This document shows, one piece after another, positions 43,339 to 52,803 of a stretch of DNA of 64,000 nt. The DNA is taken from positions 62,001-126,000 of the forward strand of contig NZ_QOHI01000008.1 in assembly GCF_003319095.1 (NCBI RefSeq). Reading direction: 5' to 3'. The notes below the pieces were generated by a model. The model saw only the letters and a list, made by a program, of their open reading frames with translations. It ran no database searches and was not told where the DNA came from. Each line of letters begins with the position of its first letter. Positions within the stretch are counted from its first letter, which is position 1. A program made the position numbers and the translations under genes. This DNA is from Blastococcus sp. TBT05-19. Its GTDB lineage: Bacteria > Actinomycetota > Actinomycetes > Mycobacteriales > Geodermatophilaceae.

Positions 43339-44357
43339 CCGTAGGGCCCGCCCATCATCTGGTCGTCGACGGTGTCGTCGGGCACCGGGATGAACTGGAG
43401 CACCTGCTCGCCCTCGGTCAGCCCCTCGCGCACCTCGATCTGGTCGCCGTCGCTGAGCCCGAGGACGACGGGCCGCTCCTCCTGCGCGCCGTCCTCGCCG
43501 ACCACCCACACGTTGCCCCGCTGCACCGACCCCTGGACGGCGGTGATCGGCACGACCAGCACGTCCTCGGCGGTGCCGGCGTTGACGGCGACGGTCACGG
43601 CCATGCCCGCGAAGACGGTGGTCCCGGCGGGGACGGCGCACCGCGCGGTGGTGCCGCCGCCGGAGGACGGCGGGCCCACGGGCCCGCCCAGGCCGTCGTC
43701 GTCCCCGGTGGGCGCCGGGGCGGCGCCGAGGGCCAGCCCGGTGCAGGTGAACGGTGCCGGTCCGCCCTCCACGGTCACCTCGGCGGTGGACGGCGGGGCG
43801 AGCAGCCGGAACTGCTCGGCCTGGGTCAGCGGCGCGGTCACCGACAGGGTGCCCGGCCCGATGGCGCCCACCTTGTCACCGACCGCGACCACCTGGTCGA
43901 CGAGCGCGTCCATCGCGGAGACGGTGCCGCCGGTGGGGGCGAGGACGGCGACGGTGCGCACCCGCGGCGGCCGCGGGGTGACCGTCGGGTTGCCCTCGGC
44001 GTCGGTGCCCGTGGTCGGCTGCAGCTGCTCCTCGACCCGGATCTCCAGCAGCGGCTGACCGGCGGCGACCGCCGTGCCCTGGCCGGCCAGGATCCGCCGG
44101 ACGGTGCCGGCTGCGGTGGCCCTCACCGGTACGGCGTCGTCGGCGACGACGGTGCCGGTGACCGTCACGGTGTTGGCGACGGTGCCGCGGGCGACCGGCA
44201 CGACCGGCGACGACAGGTCGAGCACCGGCGCACCCGGGCCGGCCGAGACGTCGGTGTCGCTGCCGCCGCGGAAGGCGAGCACGACCAGTGCGACCGCGAT
44301 GACCGACCAGACGATCAGCCGCAGCACGGGGAGGACGAGGGTGCGGACCGTGCCCAC
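43335..44357 (-). CDS. Efflux adaptor / membrane-fusion-like protein of the ABC exporter
   Basis: A 340-residue HlyD/MacA-like protein. An N-terminal membrane helix ([18 protein letters not shown]) is followed by an extracytoplasmic part rich in beta-strands. [20 protein letters not shown] and [28 protein letters not shown] form the lipoyl-like hairpin domain. A Gly/Pro linker ([14 protein letters not shown]) separates the C-terminal domain with [14 protein letters not shown]. In Gram-positive bacteria such adaptors couple export to the wall or to lipoprotein targets. First gene of the three-gene operon inserted between treY and treZ. Confidence 0.88.
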   Translation of the reverse strand: MGTVRTLVLPVLRLIVWSVIAVALVVLAFRGGSDTDVSAGPGAPVLDLSSPVVPVARGTVANTVTVTGTVVADDAVPVRATAAGTVRRILAGQGTAVAAGQPLLEIRVEEQLQPTTGTDAEGNPTVTPRPPRVRTVAVLAPTGGTVSAMDALVDQVVAVGDKVGAIGPGTLSVTAPLTQAEQFRLLAPPSTAEVTVEGGPAPFTCTGLALGAAPAPTGDDDGLGGPVGPPSSGGGTTARCAVPAGTTVFAGMAVTVAVNAGTAEDVLVVPITAVQGSVQRGNVWVVGEDGAQEERPVVLGLSDGDQIEVREGLTEGEQVLQFIPVPDDTVDDQMMGGPYG

Positions 44358-44538
44358 GGGCGACCTCCGGCGGATGGGGTACCCAGCGGTACCGGTGGCG
44401 CCGGACGATAGCGGCAGAGAACCCGGTCACAGCCGGTTTTCCGCGCGGCACGCGGGGCACGGCGTCCAGGGTTGGGGTGCCCGAACGCGGGCAGAACTCC
44501 TCCGCCCCCCGCCGTCCCCTCTCATCGGAGGCCCCCGC

Positions 44539-46293
44539 ATGCCCGCTCCCGCCGAGTTCGCCGTCTGGGCCCCGCTGCCCGAACGCGTGCGAGTGCAGGT
44601 CGACGGCACCGTCCACGAGATGCGCCGGGACGAGGGGGGCTGGTGGCGTGCCGAGGTCGACGCGCGGCCGGACGCCGACTACGGCTACCTGCTCGGCGAC
44701 GACGACACCCCCCGGCCCGACCCGCGGTCGCGGCGCCAGCCCGAGGGCGTGCACGGCCTCTCCCGCCGCTTCGACCCCTCCGCCCACTCCTGGGGCGACT
44801 CGGCCTGGACCGGGCGCCCGCTGGCCGGTGGCGTGGTCTACGAGATGCACATCGGGACCTACACCCCCGAGGGCACGCTCGACTCGGCGATCGAGCGGCT
44901 CGACCACCTGGTGGACCTCGGCGTCGACTTCGTCGAGCTGCTGCCGGTCAACGCGTTCAACGGCACCCACAACTGGGGCTACGACGGCGTGCTCTGGTAC
45001 GCCGTCCAGGAGACCTACGGCGGTCCCGAGGCCTACCAGCGGTTCGTCGACGCCTGCCACCAGCGCGGCCTCGGCGTGATCCAGGACGTCGTCTACAACC
45101 ACCTGGGCCCGTCGGGGAACTACCTGCCGCTGTTCTTCCCGGTCTTCGCCGAGGGCGGCTCCAACACCTGGGGCGACTCGATCAACCTGAGCGGCCCGGA
45201 CTCCGACGAGGTCCGCCGCTACATCCTCGACAACGTGCTGATGTGGCTGCGCGACATGCACGTCGACGGTCTGCGCCTCGACGCCGTGCACGCCCTGGTC
45301 GACGAGCGCGCGACGCCGATCCTCGAGCAGATGTCGACCGAGGTGGACCGGCTGTCGGTCGCCGTCGGCCGGCCGCTCACCCTCATCGCGGAGAGCGACC
45401 TCAACGACCCGCGGATGGTGACCCCCCGTGCCGCCGGCGGCAGCGGCATCCACGCGCAGTGGAGCGACGACTTCCACCACTCGCTGCACAGCACCCTGAC
45501 CGGCGAGGGTCAGGGCTACTACGCGGACTTCGCCGAGGCCGGCCTCGGCGGCCTGGCCAAGACGCTGACCGGCGCGTTCTTCCACGACGGCGCGTGGTCC
45601 AGCTTCCGCAGGCGCTCGCACGGCCGCCCGGTGGACACCGCCCGCCTGCCCGGCTGGAAGTTCCTCGGCTACCTGCAGGACCACGACCAGATCGGCAACC
45701 GCGCCACCGGCGACCGCATCTCCGAGACCCTCTCCCCCGACCTGCTCGCCGTGGGCGCGACCCTGGTGCTCACCGCCCCGTTCACCCCGATGCTCTTCAT
45801 GGGCGAGGAGTGGGGGGCGAGGACGCCGTGGCAGTTCTTCACCAGCCACCCCGAGCCGGAGCTGGGCAAGGCGACCGCCGAGGGGCGCATCGGCGAGTTC
45901 GCCGAGCACGGCTGGGACCCCGCGATCGTGCCCGACCCGCAGGACCCGGAGACCTTCACCCGCTCCAAGCTCGACTGGGCCGAGCCCGCGGAGGAGCCGC
46001 ACGCCCGGCTGCTCGCCGTCCACAAGGCGCTGCTGGCGCTGCGCAAGCAGCAGCCCGACCTGGTCGACCCCGACCTGTCGGCGGTCGAGGTGAGCTGGGA
46101 CGACGAGGACCGCACGATCACCGTGCACCGCGGCGGGCTGCGGGTGGTGGCCAACCTGGCCGACCAGCCGCGGGAGGTCGACCTGGACCGGGCCGCGGTC
46201 GGCGTGGTCTTCTCCACCGGTGACGAACCGACGCTGGACGGCACGACCGTGACCCTCCCCGCCGAGAGCGCAGCCGTCCTGACCACCCGCTGA
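44539..46293 (+). CDS. treZ: Maltooligosyl trehalose trehalohydrolase
   Basis: GH13 enzyme that releases trehalose from the TreY product. The 584-residue protein has an N-terminal CBM48-like region ([18 protein letters not shown]) and a GH13 barrel with [24 protein letters not shown]-like segments, nucleophile Asp in [11 protein letters not shown], acid Glu in [12 protein letters not shown], and [14 protein letters not shown] 44539 has GGAGG eight bases upstream. It is separated from treY by the minus-strand exporter operon, so it must have its own promoter in the 181 bases before it. Trehalose is a stress protectant in desiccation-tolerant actinobacteria. Confidence 0.95.
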   Translation: MPAPAEFAVWAPLPERVRVQVDGTVHEMRRDEGGWWRAEVDARPDADYGYLLGDDDTPRPDPRSRRQPEGVHGLSRRFDPSAHSWGDSAWTGRPLAGGVVYEMHIGTYTPEGTLDSAIERLDHLVDLGVDFVELLPVNAFNGTHNWGYDGVLWYAVQETYGGPEAYQRFVDACHQRGLGVIQDVVYNHLGPSGNYLPLFFPVFAEGGSNTWGDSINLSGPDSDEVRRYILDNVLMWLRDMHVDGLRLDAVHALVDERATPILEQMSTEVDRLSVAVGRPLTLIAESDLNDPRMVTPRAAGGSGIHAQWSDDFHHSLHSTLTGEGQGYYADFAEAGLGGLAKTLTGAFFHDGAWSSFRRRSHGRPVDTARLPGWKFLGYLQDHDQIGNRATGDRISETLSPDLLAVGATLVLTAPFTPMLFMGEEWGARTPWQFFTSHPEPELGKATAEGRIGEFAEHGWDPAIVPDPQDPETFTRSKLDWAEPAEEPHARLLAVHKALLALRKQQPDLVDPDLSAVEVSWDDEDRTITVHRGGLRVVANLADQPREVDLDRAAVGVVFSTGDEPTLDGTTVTLPAESAAVLTTR

Positions 46294-46294
46294 C

Positions 46295-47020
46295 GTGCGA
46301 CGACTGCTCCCCGACCCGGCCCCGCTCGACGACGCGGGGCTGGTCGAGGCCTACCGGTGCCCACCGGGCCGCTGGCTGCGGATGGACTTCATCGCCTCCC
46401 TCGACGGCGCGATCACCGTCGACGGGAAGAGCGAGGGCCTGGGCGCTCCCGGCGACCGCCGGGTGTTCCGGGTGCTGCGCGCGCTGGCCGACGTCGTCCT
46501 CGTCGGGCACGGCACCGCGGCGGCCGAGGGCTACCACCCGGTGCTGCTCGGCTCCGCGGTCGGCCGGCTGCGGGAGTCGCTCGGCCGCACTCCGACGATG
46601 CCGGTCGCGGTCGTGTCCCGGCGGGCGTCCCTGGACCCGACGAGCGGGCTGGTGACCGACGCCGTCTCCCCCACGATCCTGGTCACCTGCGCCGCCGCCG
46701 ACCCTGGCCGGCGGGCAGCCCTGGCCGAGGCCGGCGTCGACGTGCTGGTGTGCGGCGAGGACGACGTCGACCTGCCGGGGGCCCTCGACGCGCTCGCCGA
46801 GCGCGGGCTGGAGCAGGTGACCTGCGAGGGCGGGCCCCAGCTGCTGCGCACGGCGCTGGCGGACGGGGTCGTCGACGAGCTCGACCTCTCGGTCTCCCCG
46901 ACGATGGTGGGCGGCGAGGCGCGCCTGCTCGACGGCGCGCTGCCCTCCCCGGCGCGGCTGACGCTGCGCCAGGTGCTCGAGGAGGACGGCATGCTCTTCA
47001 CCCGGTACTCGGTGGGCTGA
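46295..47020 (+). CDS. RibD C-terminal-type pyrimidine reductase family protein
   Basis: A 241-residue member of the RibD C-terminal (dihydrofolate-reductase-like) family. Seen are RMDFIASLDGAITVDGKSEGLG, LVGHGTAAAEGYHPV near 66-80, then CEGGPQLLRTALADGVVDEL, the NADPH-binding half. No deaminase domain is present, and no other rib gene is nearby, so riboflavin synthesis is possible but not assured. The GTG starts two bases after the treZ stop, in the same strand, so it may be read through from treZ. Confidence 0.85.
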   Translation: MRRLLPDPAPLDDAGLVEAYRCPPGRWLRMDFIASLDGAITVDGKSEGLGAPGDRRVFRVLRALADVVLVGHGTAAAEGYHPVLLGSAVGRLRESLGRTPTMPVAVVSRRASLDPTSGLVTDAVSPTILVTCAAADPGRRAALAEAGVDVLVCGEDDVDLPGALDALAERGLEQVTCEGGPQLLRTALADGVVDELDLSVSPTMVGGEARLLDGALPSPARLTLRQVLEEDGMLFTRYSVG

Positions 47021-47147
47021 CGCCGGCTCTCAGCCGACGAGGGCGACCGCCCCTCGGGTGTGGTCGTGCGGTGGACGGCCGCCGTGCCGGCACCTCCGCA
47101 CGCCGGGCCACGCGCTGCCGTCGGCCCCGGCTGCTTGACTACGCCGC

Positions 47148-48215
47148 ATGGACCTGCCCGTCATGCCGCCGGTGAAGCCGATGCTGGCCAAGGCCGCGAC
47201 CACGGTGCCCACCGGCGACTTCCTGTACGAGCCCAAGTGGGACGGCTTCCGCTGCATCGTCTTCCGCGACGGCGACGAGGTGAAGCTGGGCAGCCGCAAC
47301 GAGCGCCCGCTCACCCGCTACTTCCCGGAGGTCGTGGCCGCGGTCAAGGAGCACCTCCCGGAGCGCTGCGTCGTCGACGGCGAGATCATCGTGCCGCGCG
47401 GCGACCGGCTGCACTTCGAGGCGCTGCTGCAGCGCATCCACCCCGCCGAGTCCCGCATCAACCTGCTGGCCGAGGAGACCCCGGCCTCCTTCGTCGCCTT
47501 CGACCTGCTGGCCCTCGGCGACGAGTCGCTGCTGGAGACGCCCTTCGCCGAGCGCCGCGCCCGCTTGGAGACCGCGCTGTCCGGCATCCGGCCGCCGATC
47601 CACCTGACCAGCGTCACGCGCGACCCGGCCACCGCCGAGCGCTGGTTCGAGACCTTCGAGGGCGCGGGCCTCGACGGCGTCGTCGCCAAGGCCGCCGAGC
47701 TCCCCTACGGCCCCGACCAGCGGTTGATGACCAAGGTGAAGCACGTGCGCACCGCGGACTGCGTCGTCGCCGGTTTCCGCTGGCACAAGAGCGGCCCGAT
47801 CGTGGGCTCGCTGCTGCTGGGGCTGTACTCCGACGGCGAGCTGCAGCACATCGGGGTCGCGGCGTCGTTCCCGATGAAGCGCCGTGCCGAGCTGGTGGAG
47901 GAGCTGGCGCCCTACCGCGCCGAGGCGGTCGACGGGCACCCGTGGCAGGACTGGGCCAACGCCCAGGTGCAGGCCGACGGCGAGCAGCGGATGCCCGGCG
48001 CGGTCAGCCGGTGGAACGCCAAGAAGGACCTGTCGTGGGTCCCGCTGCGCCCGGAACTGGTGGTCGAGATCAAGTACGACCAGCTCGAAGGACGACGACT
48101 TCGTCACACCGGTCAGTTCCTCCGCTGGCGCCCCGACCGGGACCCCCTCAGCTGCACGTACGACCAGCTCGACGTGCCGGTTCGCTACGACCTCGGCGAG
48201 GTGCTGGACAGCTGA
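47148..48215 (+). CDS. ligC: ATP-dependent DNA ligase, LigC type
   Basis: Adenylation-plus-OB-fold ligase of 355 residues without an N-terminal DNA-binding domain. The nucleotidyl motif I is EPKWDGFR with Lys30, followed by motif III (VDGEIIVPRGDRLHFEAL), motif IV (LDGVVAKAA) and motif V (MTKVKHVRTADCVVAG). The OB-fold ends in RHTGQFLRWRPDRDP. Mycobacterial LigC backs up NHEJ and base-excision gap repair. The paired polymerase gene sits 1.7 kb downstream, beyond a lipoprotein gene. No ku gene is in the window. Confidence 0.92.
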   Translation: MDLPVMPPVKPMLAKAATTVPTGDFLYEPKWDGFRCIVFRDGDEVKLGSRNERPLTRYFPEVVAAVKEHLPERCVVDGEIIVPRGDRLHFEALLQRIHPAESRINLLAEETPASFVAFDLLALGDESLLETPFAERRARLETALSGIRPPIHLTSVTRDPATAERWFETFEGAGLDGVVAKAAELPYGPDQRLMTKVKHVRTADCVVAGFRWHKSGPIVGSLLLGLYSDGELQHIGVAASFPMKRRAELVEELAPYRAEAVDGHPWQDWANAQVQADGEQRMPGAVSRWNAKKDLSWVPLRPELVVEIKYDQLEGRRLRHTGQFLRWRPDRDPLSCTYDQLDVPVRYDLGEVLDS

Positions 48216-48287
48216 CCGGCGGTGACGACGGCCCCTCCGACGTCGCCCGATCGGGACCGCGCGTCTGCACCGGGGCCGCAAGCCTCC

Positions 48288-48293
48288 TAGGCT
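48288..48293 (+). promoter_or_regulatory. Leaderless -10 element for the S33 lipoprotein gene
   Basis: TAGGCT lies seven bases before ATG 48301, the spacing expected for a leaderless mRNA. There is no good Shine-Dalgarno sequence at this start, which supports the idea. The -35 is not obvious. Confidence 0.35.
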
Positions 48294-48300
48294 CGTGATC

Positions 48301-49860
48301 ATGCGTCTGCACCGTGGCCTCCCGGCCGTCGCGTCCAGCCTGCTGCTGGCCCTCCCGTTGGCACTGGCCGGCTGCACCTCCTTCGGCGACGAGCCGGAGG
48401 AACCCGCCGCCGCCAGCGCCACCCCCACCGAGGTGGAGGCGACGCCGATCGAGTGGAGCGACTGCGACGCCCAGATCCAGCCGCTGATCGAGGGCCAGCC
48501 CGGCAGCGAGCGCGACCTGTTCTTCGAGTGCGGCCGCACGGACGTGCCGATCAGCTACGACGAGCCCGGCGGCGCGACGCTGCCGCTCTTCCTGGTGCGT
48601 GCGACGCCCGCGGGGCAGACCGAGCGGATCGGCTCCCTGGTGGTCAACCCCGGCGGCCCCGGCGGCTCCGGCGCGGACGCCGCCATCGGCCTGGCGCTCA
48701 CGCTCCCCCAGGACGTGCTGAACCGCTTCGACGTCGTGGGCTTCGACCCGCGCGGCGTCGGCCTGTCCACGCCGGTGGAGTGCATCCCCGCCGAGCTCAA
48801 GGACCGGGTGATCGCCGCCGAGCCGCGGCCGACCACCGCCGAGCAGCTCGACGACGTCTTCGCCCTCACCCGCGAGGTCGCCGACGGCTGCGCCGAGGAG
48901 TACGGCGACGCGCTGGGCACCTTCAACACCGTCGACACCGCCCGCGACATGGAGCAGCTGCGCAGGTCCCTGGGCGACGAGCAGCTGACCTTCCTCGGCT
49001 ACTCGTACGGCACCACCCTGGGCTCCACCTACGCCGAGCTGTTCCCCGACCGGGTGCGGGCGATGGTGCTGGACGCCGCGGTCGACCCGGACACCGACGC
49101 CGTCGCCGACGCCGAGGCCAGCGCCGCCGGCTTCGAGGCGGGCTTCGACGCCTTCGCCGCGAACTGCACGAGCCTCATCGCCGGCTGCCCGCTCGGCGCC
49201 GACCCGCGGCTCTACGTCGAGGAGCTGCTCGCCCAGGCGGCCGGCGCGCCGATCCCCAGCGCCGAGCCGGGCGAGACCCGCCAGGCCACGCCGGGCGTCA
49301 TCCTCACCGCCGTGCAGGCCGCGCTGTACGACACCGCGTCCTGGCCGCAGCTGGCGCAGGGTCTCCGGGCCGCGCGCGAGGGCAACTCCCAGGCGCTGTT
49401 CTCCCTGGCCGACGAGCTCACCGGGCGCCTGCAGGACGACACGTACTCCAACCTGCTCGACGCCAACCTGGCGGTGAACTGCGCCGACACCGAGGAGACG
49501 GTGGAGGAGACCGAGATCCGCCGGCTGGTCGCCGAGTGGAGCCAGGCCTACCCGCTGTTCGGCGCCGGCTCGGCCGCCGGGCTCTACACCTGCTCGGTGT
49601 GGGACGCCGAGCGGACGCCGGTCCCGGAGCGCGACGCCGCCGGCAGCGCCCCGATCCTGGTGATCGGCAACCAGGGCGACCCGGTCACGCCGCTGCCCGG
49701 CGCCGTCGACATGGCGGAGGACCTGAGCGCCGGCGTGCTGCTCACCTGGCAGGGTCAGGGCCACACCGCCTACCCGAAGACCGACTGCGTGACCGCGGCC
49801 GTGAACGCGTACCTGATCGACCTGGTGGCACCGCAGGACGGGCTCACCTGCCCGGCCTGA
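48301..49860 (+). CDS. Secreted S33 peptidase lipoprotein (tripeptidyl aminopeptidase-like)
   Basis: A 519-residue lipoprotein. The signal peptide ends in LPLALAGC, a lipobox with the lipidated Cys at about residue 23-25, then a Glu/Pro-rich linker. The alpha/beta hydrolase has NPGGPGGSG (oxyanion hole), FDPRGVGLST, nucleophile GYSYGTTLG, acid near GNQGDPVTP, and His in GQGHTAY. This matches Streptomyces SlpD/SlpE-type tripeptidyl aminopeptidases. It may cleave peptides at the cell surface. The ATG at 48301 with a likely leaderless promoter was preferred to GTG 48295. It lies between ligC and the polymerase gene. Confidence 0.92.
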   Translation: MRLHRGLPAVASSLLLALPLALAGCTSFGDEPEEPAAASATPTEVEATPIEWSDCDAQIQPLIEGQPGSERDLFFECGRTDVPISYDEPGGATLPLFLVRATPAGQTERIGSLVVNPGGPGGSGADAAIGLALTLPQDVLNRFDVVGFDPRGVGLSTPVECIPAELKDRVIAAEPRPTTAEQLDDVFALTREVADGCAEEYGDALGTFNTVDTARDMEQLRRSLGDEQLTFLGYSYGTTLGSTYAELFPDRVRAMVLDAAVDPDTDAVADAEASAAGFEAGFDAFAANCTSLIAGCPLGADPRLYVEELLAQAAGAPIPSAEPGETRQATPGVILTAVQAALYDTASWPQLAQGLRAAREGNSQALFSLADELTGRLQDDTYSNLLDANLAVNCADTEETVEETEIRRLVAEWSQAYPLFGAGSAAGLYTCSVWDAERTPVPERDAAGSAPILVIGNQGDPVTPLPGAVDMAEDLSAGVLLTWQGQGHTAYPKTDCVTAAVNAYLIDLVAPQDGLTCPA

Positions 49861-49883
49861 CCTACGGCGAGCGGAGCGGCGAG

Positions 49884-50954
49884 ATGGCCAGCAGCAAGGA
49901 CGCCGTCGTCCTCGACGTCGACGGGCACGAGGTGCGCGTCTCGAGCCCCGAGAAGCCGTACTTCGGGGAGAAGGGCATCCGGAAGATCGACGTCGTGGAG
50001 TACTTCGTCGCCGTCGGCGAGGGCATCCTGTTCGCGCTGAAGGACCGGCCGACGACGCTCGAGCGCTGGCCCGGCGGGGTGTTCGAGGGCGCGCGCCTGT
50101 CCACCCGAGTGGACAACACCGGCGACGCGTTCTACCAGAAGCGGGTGCCGAAGAACGCCCCGCCGTGGGTGCCGACGGCGCACATCACCTTCCCCAGCGG
50201 CCGGACCGCCGACGAGATCGCGCCGGACTCGGTCGCCGTCGTGGCGTGGTGCGCCAACCTGGGCACGCTGACCTTCCACCCCTGGCCGGTGGACAAGGCC
50301 GACGTCGAGTCGCCGAACCAGATCCGCATCGACCTCGACCCGCAGCCGGGCACGGACTTCTCCGACGCGGTGTGGGTGGCCCCGCACGTGCGCGAGCTGC
50401 TGCACGAGTTCGGCATGGAGGGCTGGCCGAAGACCTCCGGCGGTCGCGGGGTGCACATCTACGTGCCGATCCAGCCGCGGTGGACCTTCACCGAGGTGCG
50501 CCGCTCGGTGATCGCCTTCGGGCGGGAGCTGGAACGCCGTCTCCCCGACCGCGTGACCATGTCGTGGTGGAAGGAGGAGCGCGGCGAGAAGATCTTCATC
50601 GACTACAACCAGATGGCCCGGGACCGCACGATCGCGAGCGCCTACTCCATCCGGCCCAAGCCGCACGCCCCGGTGTCGGCGCCGGTGGACTGGGACGAGC
50701 TGCCCGACGTCTCACCGTTCGACTTCGACGTCCTCACCATGCCGGCGCGCTTCCGCGAGGTCGGTGACAAGCACGCCGGCCTGGCCGACCACGCCTACGA
50801 CATCTCGGGCCTGCTGGAGCTCGCCGAGAAGCAGGAGGCCGACGCCGGCATGGGCGACCTCCCCTATCCCCCGGACTACCCGAAGATGCCGGGCGAGCCG
50901 ATGCGGGTACAGCCCAGCCGGGCCAAGAAGCCCGCCTCCGCGACCGAGGGCTGA
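49884..50954 (+). CDS. LigD-type DNA polymerase/primase (NHEJ polymerase, Prim-PolC-like)
   Basis: Archaeo-eukaryotic primase-fold polymerase of 356 residues, without fused ligase or nuclease domains. It begins VSSPEKPYFGEKGIRKIDVVEY and has the metal-binding aspartates in RIDLDPQPGTDF (D150, D152), KTSGGRGVHIYVPI with the conserved His, and FIDYNQMARDRTIASAYS. The Lys/Pro-rich tail is specific. In mycobacteria this polymerase works with LigC in short-gap repair. ATG 49884 follows the lipoprotein gene by 23 bases. The longer frame to 48453 is a shadow. Confidence 0.92.
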   Translation: MASSKDAVVLDVDGHEVRVSSPEKPYFGEKGIRKIDVVEYFVAVGEGILFALKDRPTTLERWPGGVFEGARLSTRVDNTGDAFYQKRVPKNAPPWVPTAHITFPSGRTADEIAPDSVAVVAWCANLGTLTFHPWPVDKADVESPNQIRIDLDPQPGTDFSDAVWVAPHVRELLHEFGMEGWPKTSGGRGVHIYVPIQPRWTFTEVRRSVIAFGRELERRLPDRVTMSWWKEERGEKIFIDYNQMARDRTIASAYSIRPKPHAPVSAPVDWDELPDVSPFDFDVLTMPARFREVGDKHAGLADHAYDISGLLELAEKQEADAGMGDLPYPPDYPKMPGEPMRVQPSRAKKPASATEG

Positions 50955-50964
50955 CCGCGCCAGG

Positions 50965-51600
50965 TCACTCTGCCTTCGCGCGCTCGTCCCGCAGAGCCTT
51001 GAACACCCGCCGGCGCAGCACGTCACCGTCGGCCTCGGACACGTCGAGGAAGCGCAGGGACAAGAGCCAGCGCGGGCCCTGCACGTTCTGCCGGACGATC
51101 TCGCCGGTCACATGCACGACCTTCTCCCCGAGGTCGATCATGACATCGGTACGGGTGCCGTTGTCCGGCGGGACGCCCCAGCCGTCGACGAGGGCCCGCA
51201 TGCCGGATTCGCTGAGGTCGACGGTCAGGCCGGGCAGCAATCCGTCCGACCAGGGCATGCTGACGGGCAGCTCCACCCGGGCGCGCACGGTGCGTCGGCG
51301 CTGGCTCCGCTCGGCGGGACCGGTGGCCTGCAGATTCCACAGGACGTCGGTGGTGTCGTCGTCGACTCCCGCGATCTTCGCGGGGAGGGTGCGCTCCTCG
51401 TAGCCGGAGATCCAGTACACCTCGACCTGGTCACCGGACTTCACCGCGGTCTTCCACGCCGTGCCCTCGCCCTCGGGGCGCACGGCGATCACGAACTCGT
51501 TGGAGACCTCGACCGAGGCGGTCACGGTGATCCCGCGGGCCACGAGCGTCACGTCCGCAGAGGTGCTCACCTCCGGCCGGACAGCGTCGGGCTGGCTCAT
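50965..51600 (-). CDS. PilZ domain protein, c-di-GMP receptor candidate
   Basis: A 211-residue protein starting MSQPDAVRPEVSTSA. An N-terminal YcgR-like beta-barrel is followed by a PilZ domain: the RxxxR motif in RRRTVRARVELP near 107-118 and DLSESG near 133-138, both intact. The C-terminal helical part is basic (VLRRRVFKALRDERAK). The start ATG 51600 has GGAGGA before it; an earlier in-frame Met at 51621 is less likely. With the diguanylate cyclase at 2.4 kb it shows that c-di-GMP signalling is used in this strain. Convergent with the polymerase gene, 10 bases away. Confidence 0.88.
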   Translation of the reverse strand: MSQPDAVRPEVSTSADVTLVARGITVTASVEVSNEFVIAVRPEGEGTAWKTAVKSGDQVEVYWISGYEERTLPAKIAGVDDDTTDVLWNLQATGPAERSQRRRTVRARVELPVSMPWSDGLLPGLTVDLSESGMRALVDGWGVPPDNGTRTDVMIDLGEKVVHVTGEIVRQNVQGPRWLLSLRFLDVSEADGDVLRRRVFKALRDERAKAE

Positions 51601-51763
51601 CGGGATCCTCCACCTGTGCACTTCAGAGACGGGTCGGCCTCGTGACCGCGTCGGCGGACGGTAACGACATGCCGTCCTCCACCGTGTGCATCGGCGGGCG
51701 TGTCCTCGACATTTCGTGCCTGCGATCCGTCGTCACCCTCCCGGGTGACCTCCCCGCACGCGC

Positions 51764-52012
51764 TCAGGAGGCGAGCCGGTGCGCCTCCGCTCCCAGCGCG
51801 TGGGCGACCAGGGCAGCGGGACCGGACACCATCATCGCGACGGTCGCGGCCGCGACCACGGCCCGGAGCGCGCCGGCCGACTCCGCGAGGCGGTCGGCAA
51901 GCACGAGGTCCAGGTCGGCGTCGTGCAGGTCCTCGATGTCGTGCAGCGGCACGACGGCCCCGTCCTGGTCGGCGAGGCGGGCGGGAGCGGTGCGGGCGGC
52001 TGCGGTGCGCAT
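51764..52012 (-). CDS. Small protein, unknown, with C-terminal hydrophobic helix
   Basis: An 82-residue product starting MRTAAARTAPARLADQDG. After a charged part with HDIEDLHDADLDLVLADRL there is a hydrophobic stretch (AVVAAATVAMMVSGPAALVAHAL). AGGAGAA lies before ATG 52012; a longer version from 52060 is less likely. Flanked by gaps on both sides and oriented against its neighbour. I do not recognise the family; it may be a small membrane-associated protein. Confidence 0.5.
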   Translation of the reverse strand: MRTAAARTAPARLADQDGAVVPLHDIEDLHDADLDLVLADRLAESAGALRAVVAAATVAMMVSGPAALVAHALGAEAHRLAS

Positions 52013-52239
52013 CGGGGTTCTCCTGGTTCGGCGCGAGATGCCGGATCCGTCCGGCTCCACGACCGTGCGGCACCAGGCGCACGGGAACGCCGAGGGATCC
52101 GCAGGGAAACCGCAAGACCGCCGTGCCCGGGGCCGGTTCCCCCGGACGGGTGAGGCGGCGCGCTCCCTCCCTCCCCTTGCCCTCAGGCATCCCTCGACCG
52201 GGACCGATGCAGGTCAGAGGTACCGACGAAGGGATGGTC

Positions 52240-52647
52240 GTGAGGGTCTGGCTGCTGGTGTACGGCGTGTTCTACGTCGTCATCGAGATGGTCGGCCACT
52301 CCCTGGAGTCCGTCGGCTGGCCGCGGATCACGGCCCTGGACGTGGCGACGGCGGTGACCGACGCCTTCCTCACCGTCTCCGTCGCGCTCGCCGTCCTGCT
52401 CGCCCTCAAGCTGGGCGCCGAGCGGTGGGGGCGGTCGCTCCTCCCCCGCCCGGACGCCGGCGAGCCGTTCGAGCCGGTCCGCGAGGCACCGATCGGCGTC
52501 CGTTGCTGGCGCCCCGAGCCCCTCGCGCTGCCCGCCGCGTCACCCCCGCCGGTGTCCTCCCGCAGCACCTACTCGATCGGCGCCTACACCGGCCGCCGGC
52601 GTCGGGTGGCGCCGTCGTTCCCCGAGGAGCCCGGCCACCTGCTGTGA
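52240..52647 (+). CDS. Small membrane protein, unknown function
   Basis: A 135-residue product beginning VRVWLLVYGVFYVVIEMVGHS. The first hydrophobic helix is at about 2-16 and the second spans DAFLTVSVALAVLLAL near 38-56; the rest is soluble and Pro/Arg-rich. GAAGGG lies six bases before GTG 52240; ATG 52234 is an alternative but has no spacing to that site. The C-terminal tail (YTGRRRRVAPSF) is basic. No known motif. Separated from the cold-shock gene by 156 bases. Confidence 0.6.
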   Translation: MRVWLLVYGVFYVVIEMVGHSLESVGWPRITALDVATAVTDAFLTVSVALAVLLALKLGAERWGRSLLPRPDAGEPFEPVREAPIGVRCWRPEPLALPAASPPPVSSRSTYSIGAYTGRRRRVAPSFPEEPGHLL

Positions 52648-52731
52648 CCGCCCGGCGGCGCAGCGGTGCGGTCCGGAAGAGGTGCAGGTCACAGTTCTGC
52701 TGCAGCGTGTTCCCTTCCGGCGATCTTTGGC

Positions 52732-52737
52732 TAGGGT
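52732..52737 (+). promoter_or_regulatory. cspA: -10 element of the cold-shock gene
   Basis: TAGGGT fits the actinobacterial -10 pattern TANNNT and would start a leader of about 60 bases for cspA. The -35 region is not clear. Cold-shock mRNAs often have long leaders; this one is short. Confidence 0.3.
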
Positions 52738-52803
52738 TGGCACGTCGGGAAGGCCCTGCGCTATGGCAGGACCCCGATGCACCACCTCAGCTAGGAGCGA
52801 GCA

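Noticed and set aside
44358-44538. N-terminal extension of treZ from 44074
   Set aside because: It overlaps the adaptor gene on the other strand; ATG 44539 has GGAGG and starts the family sequence.
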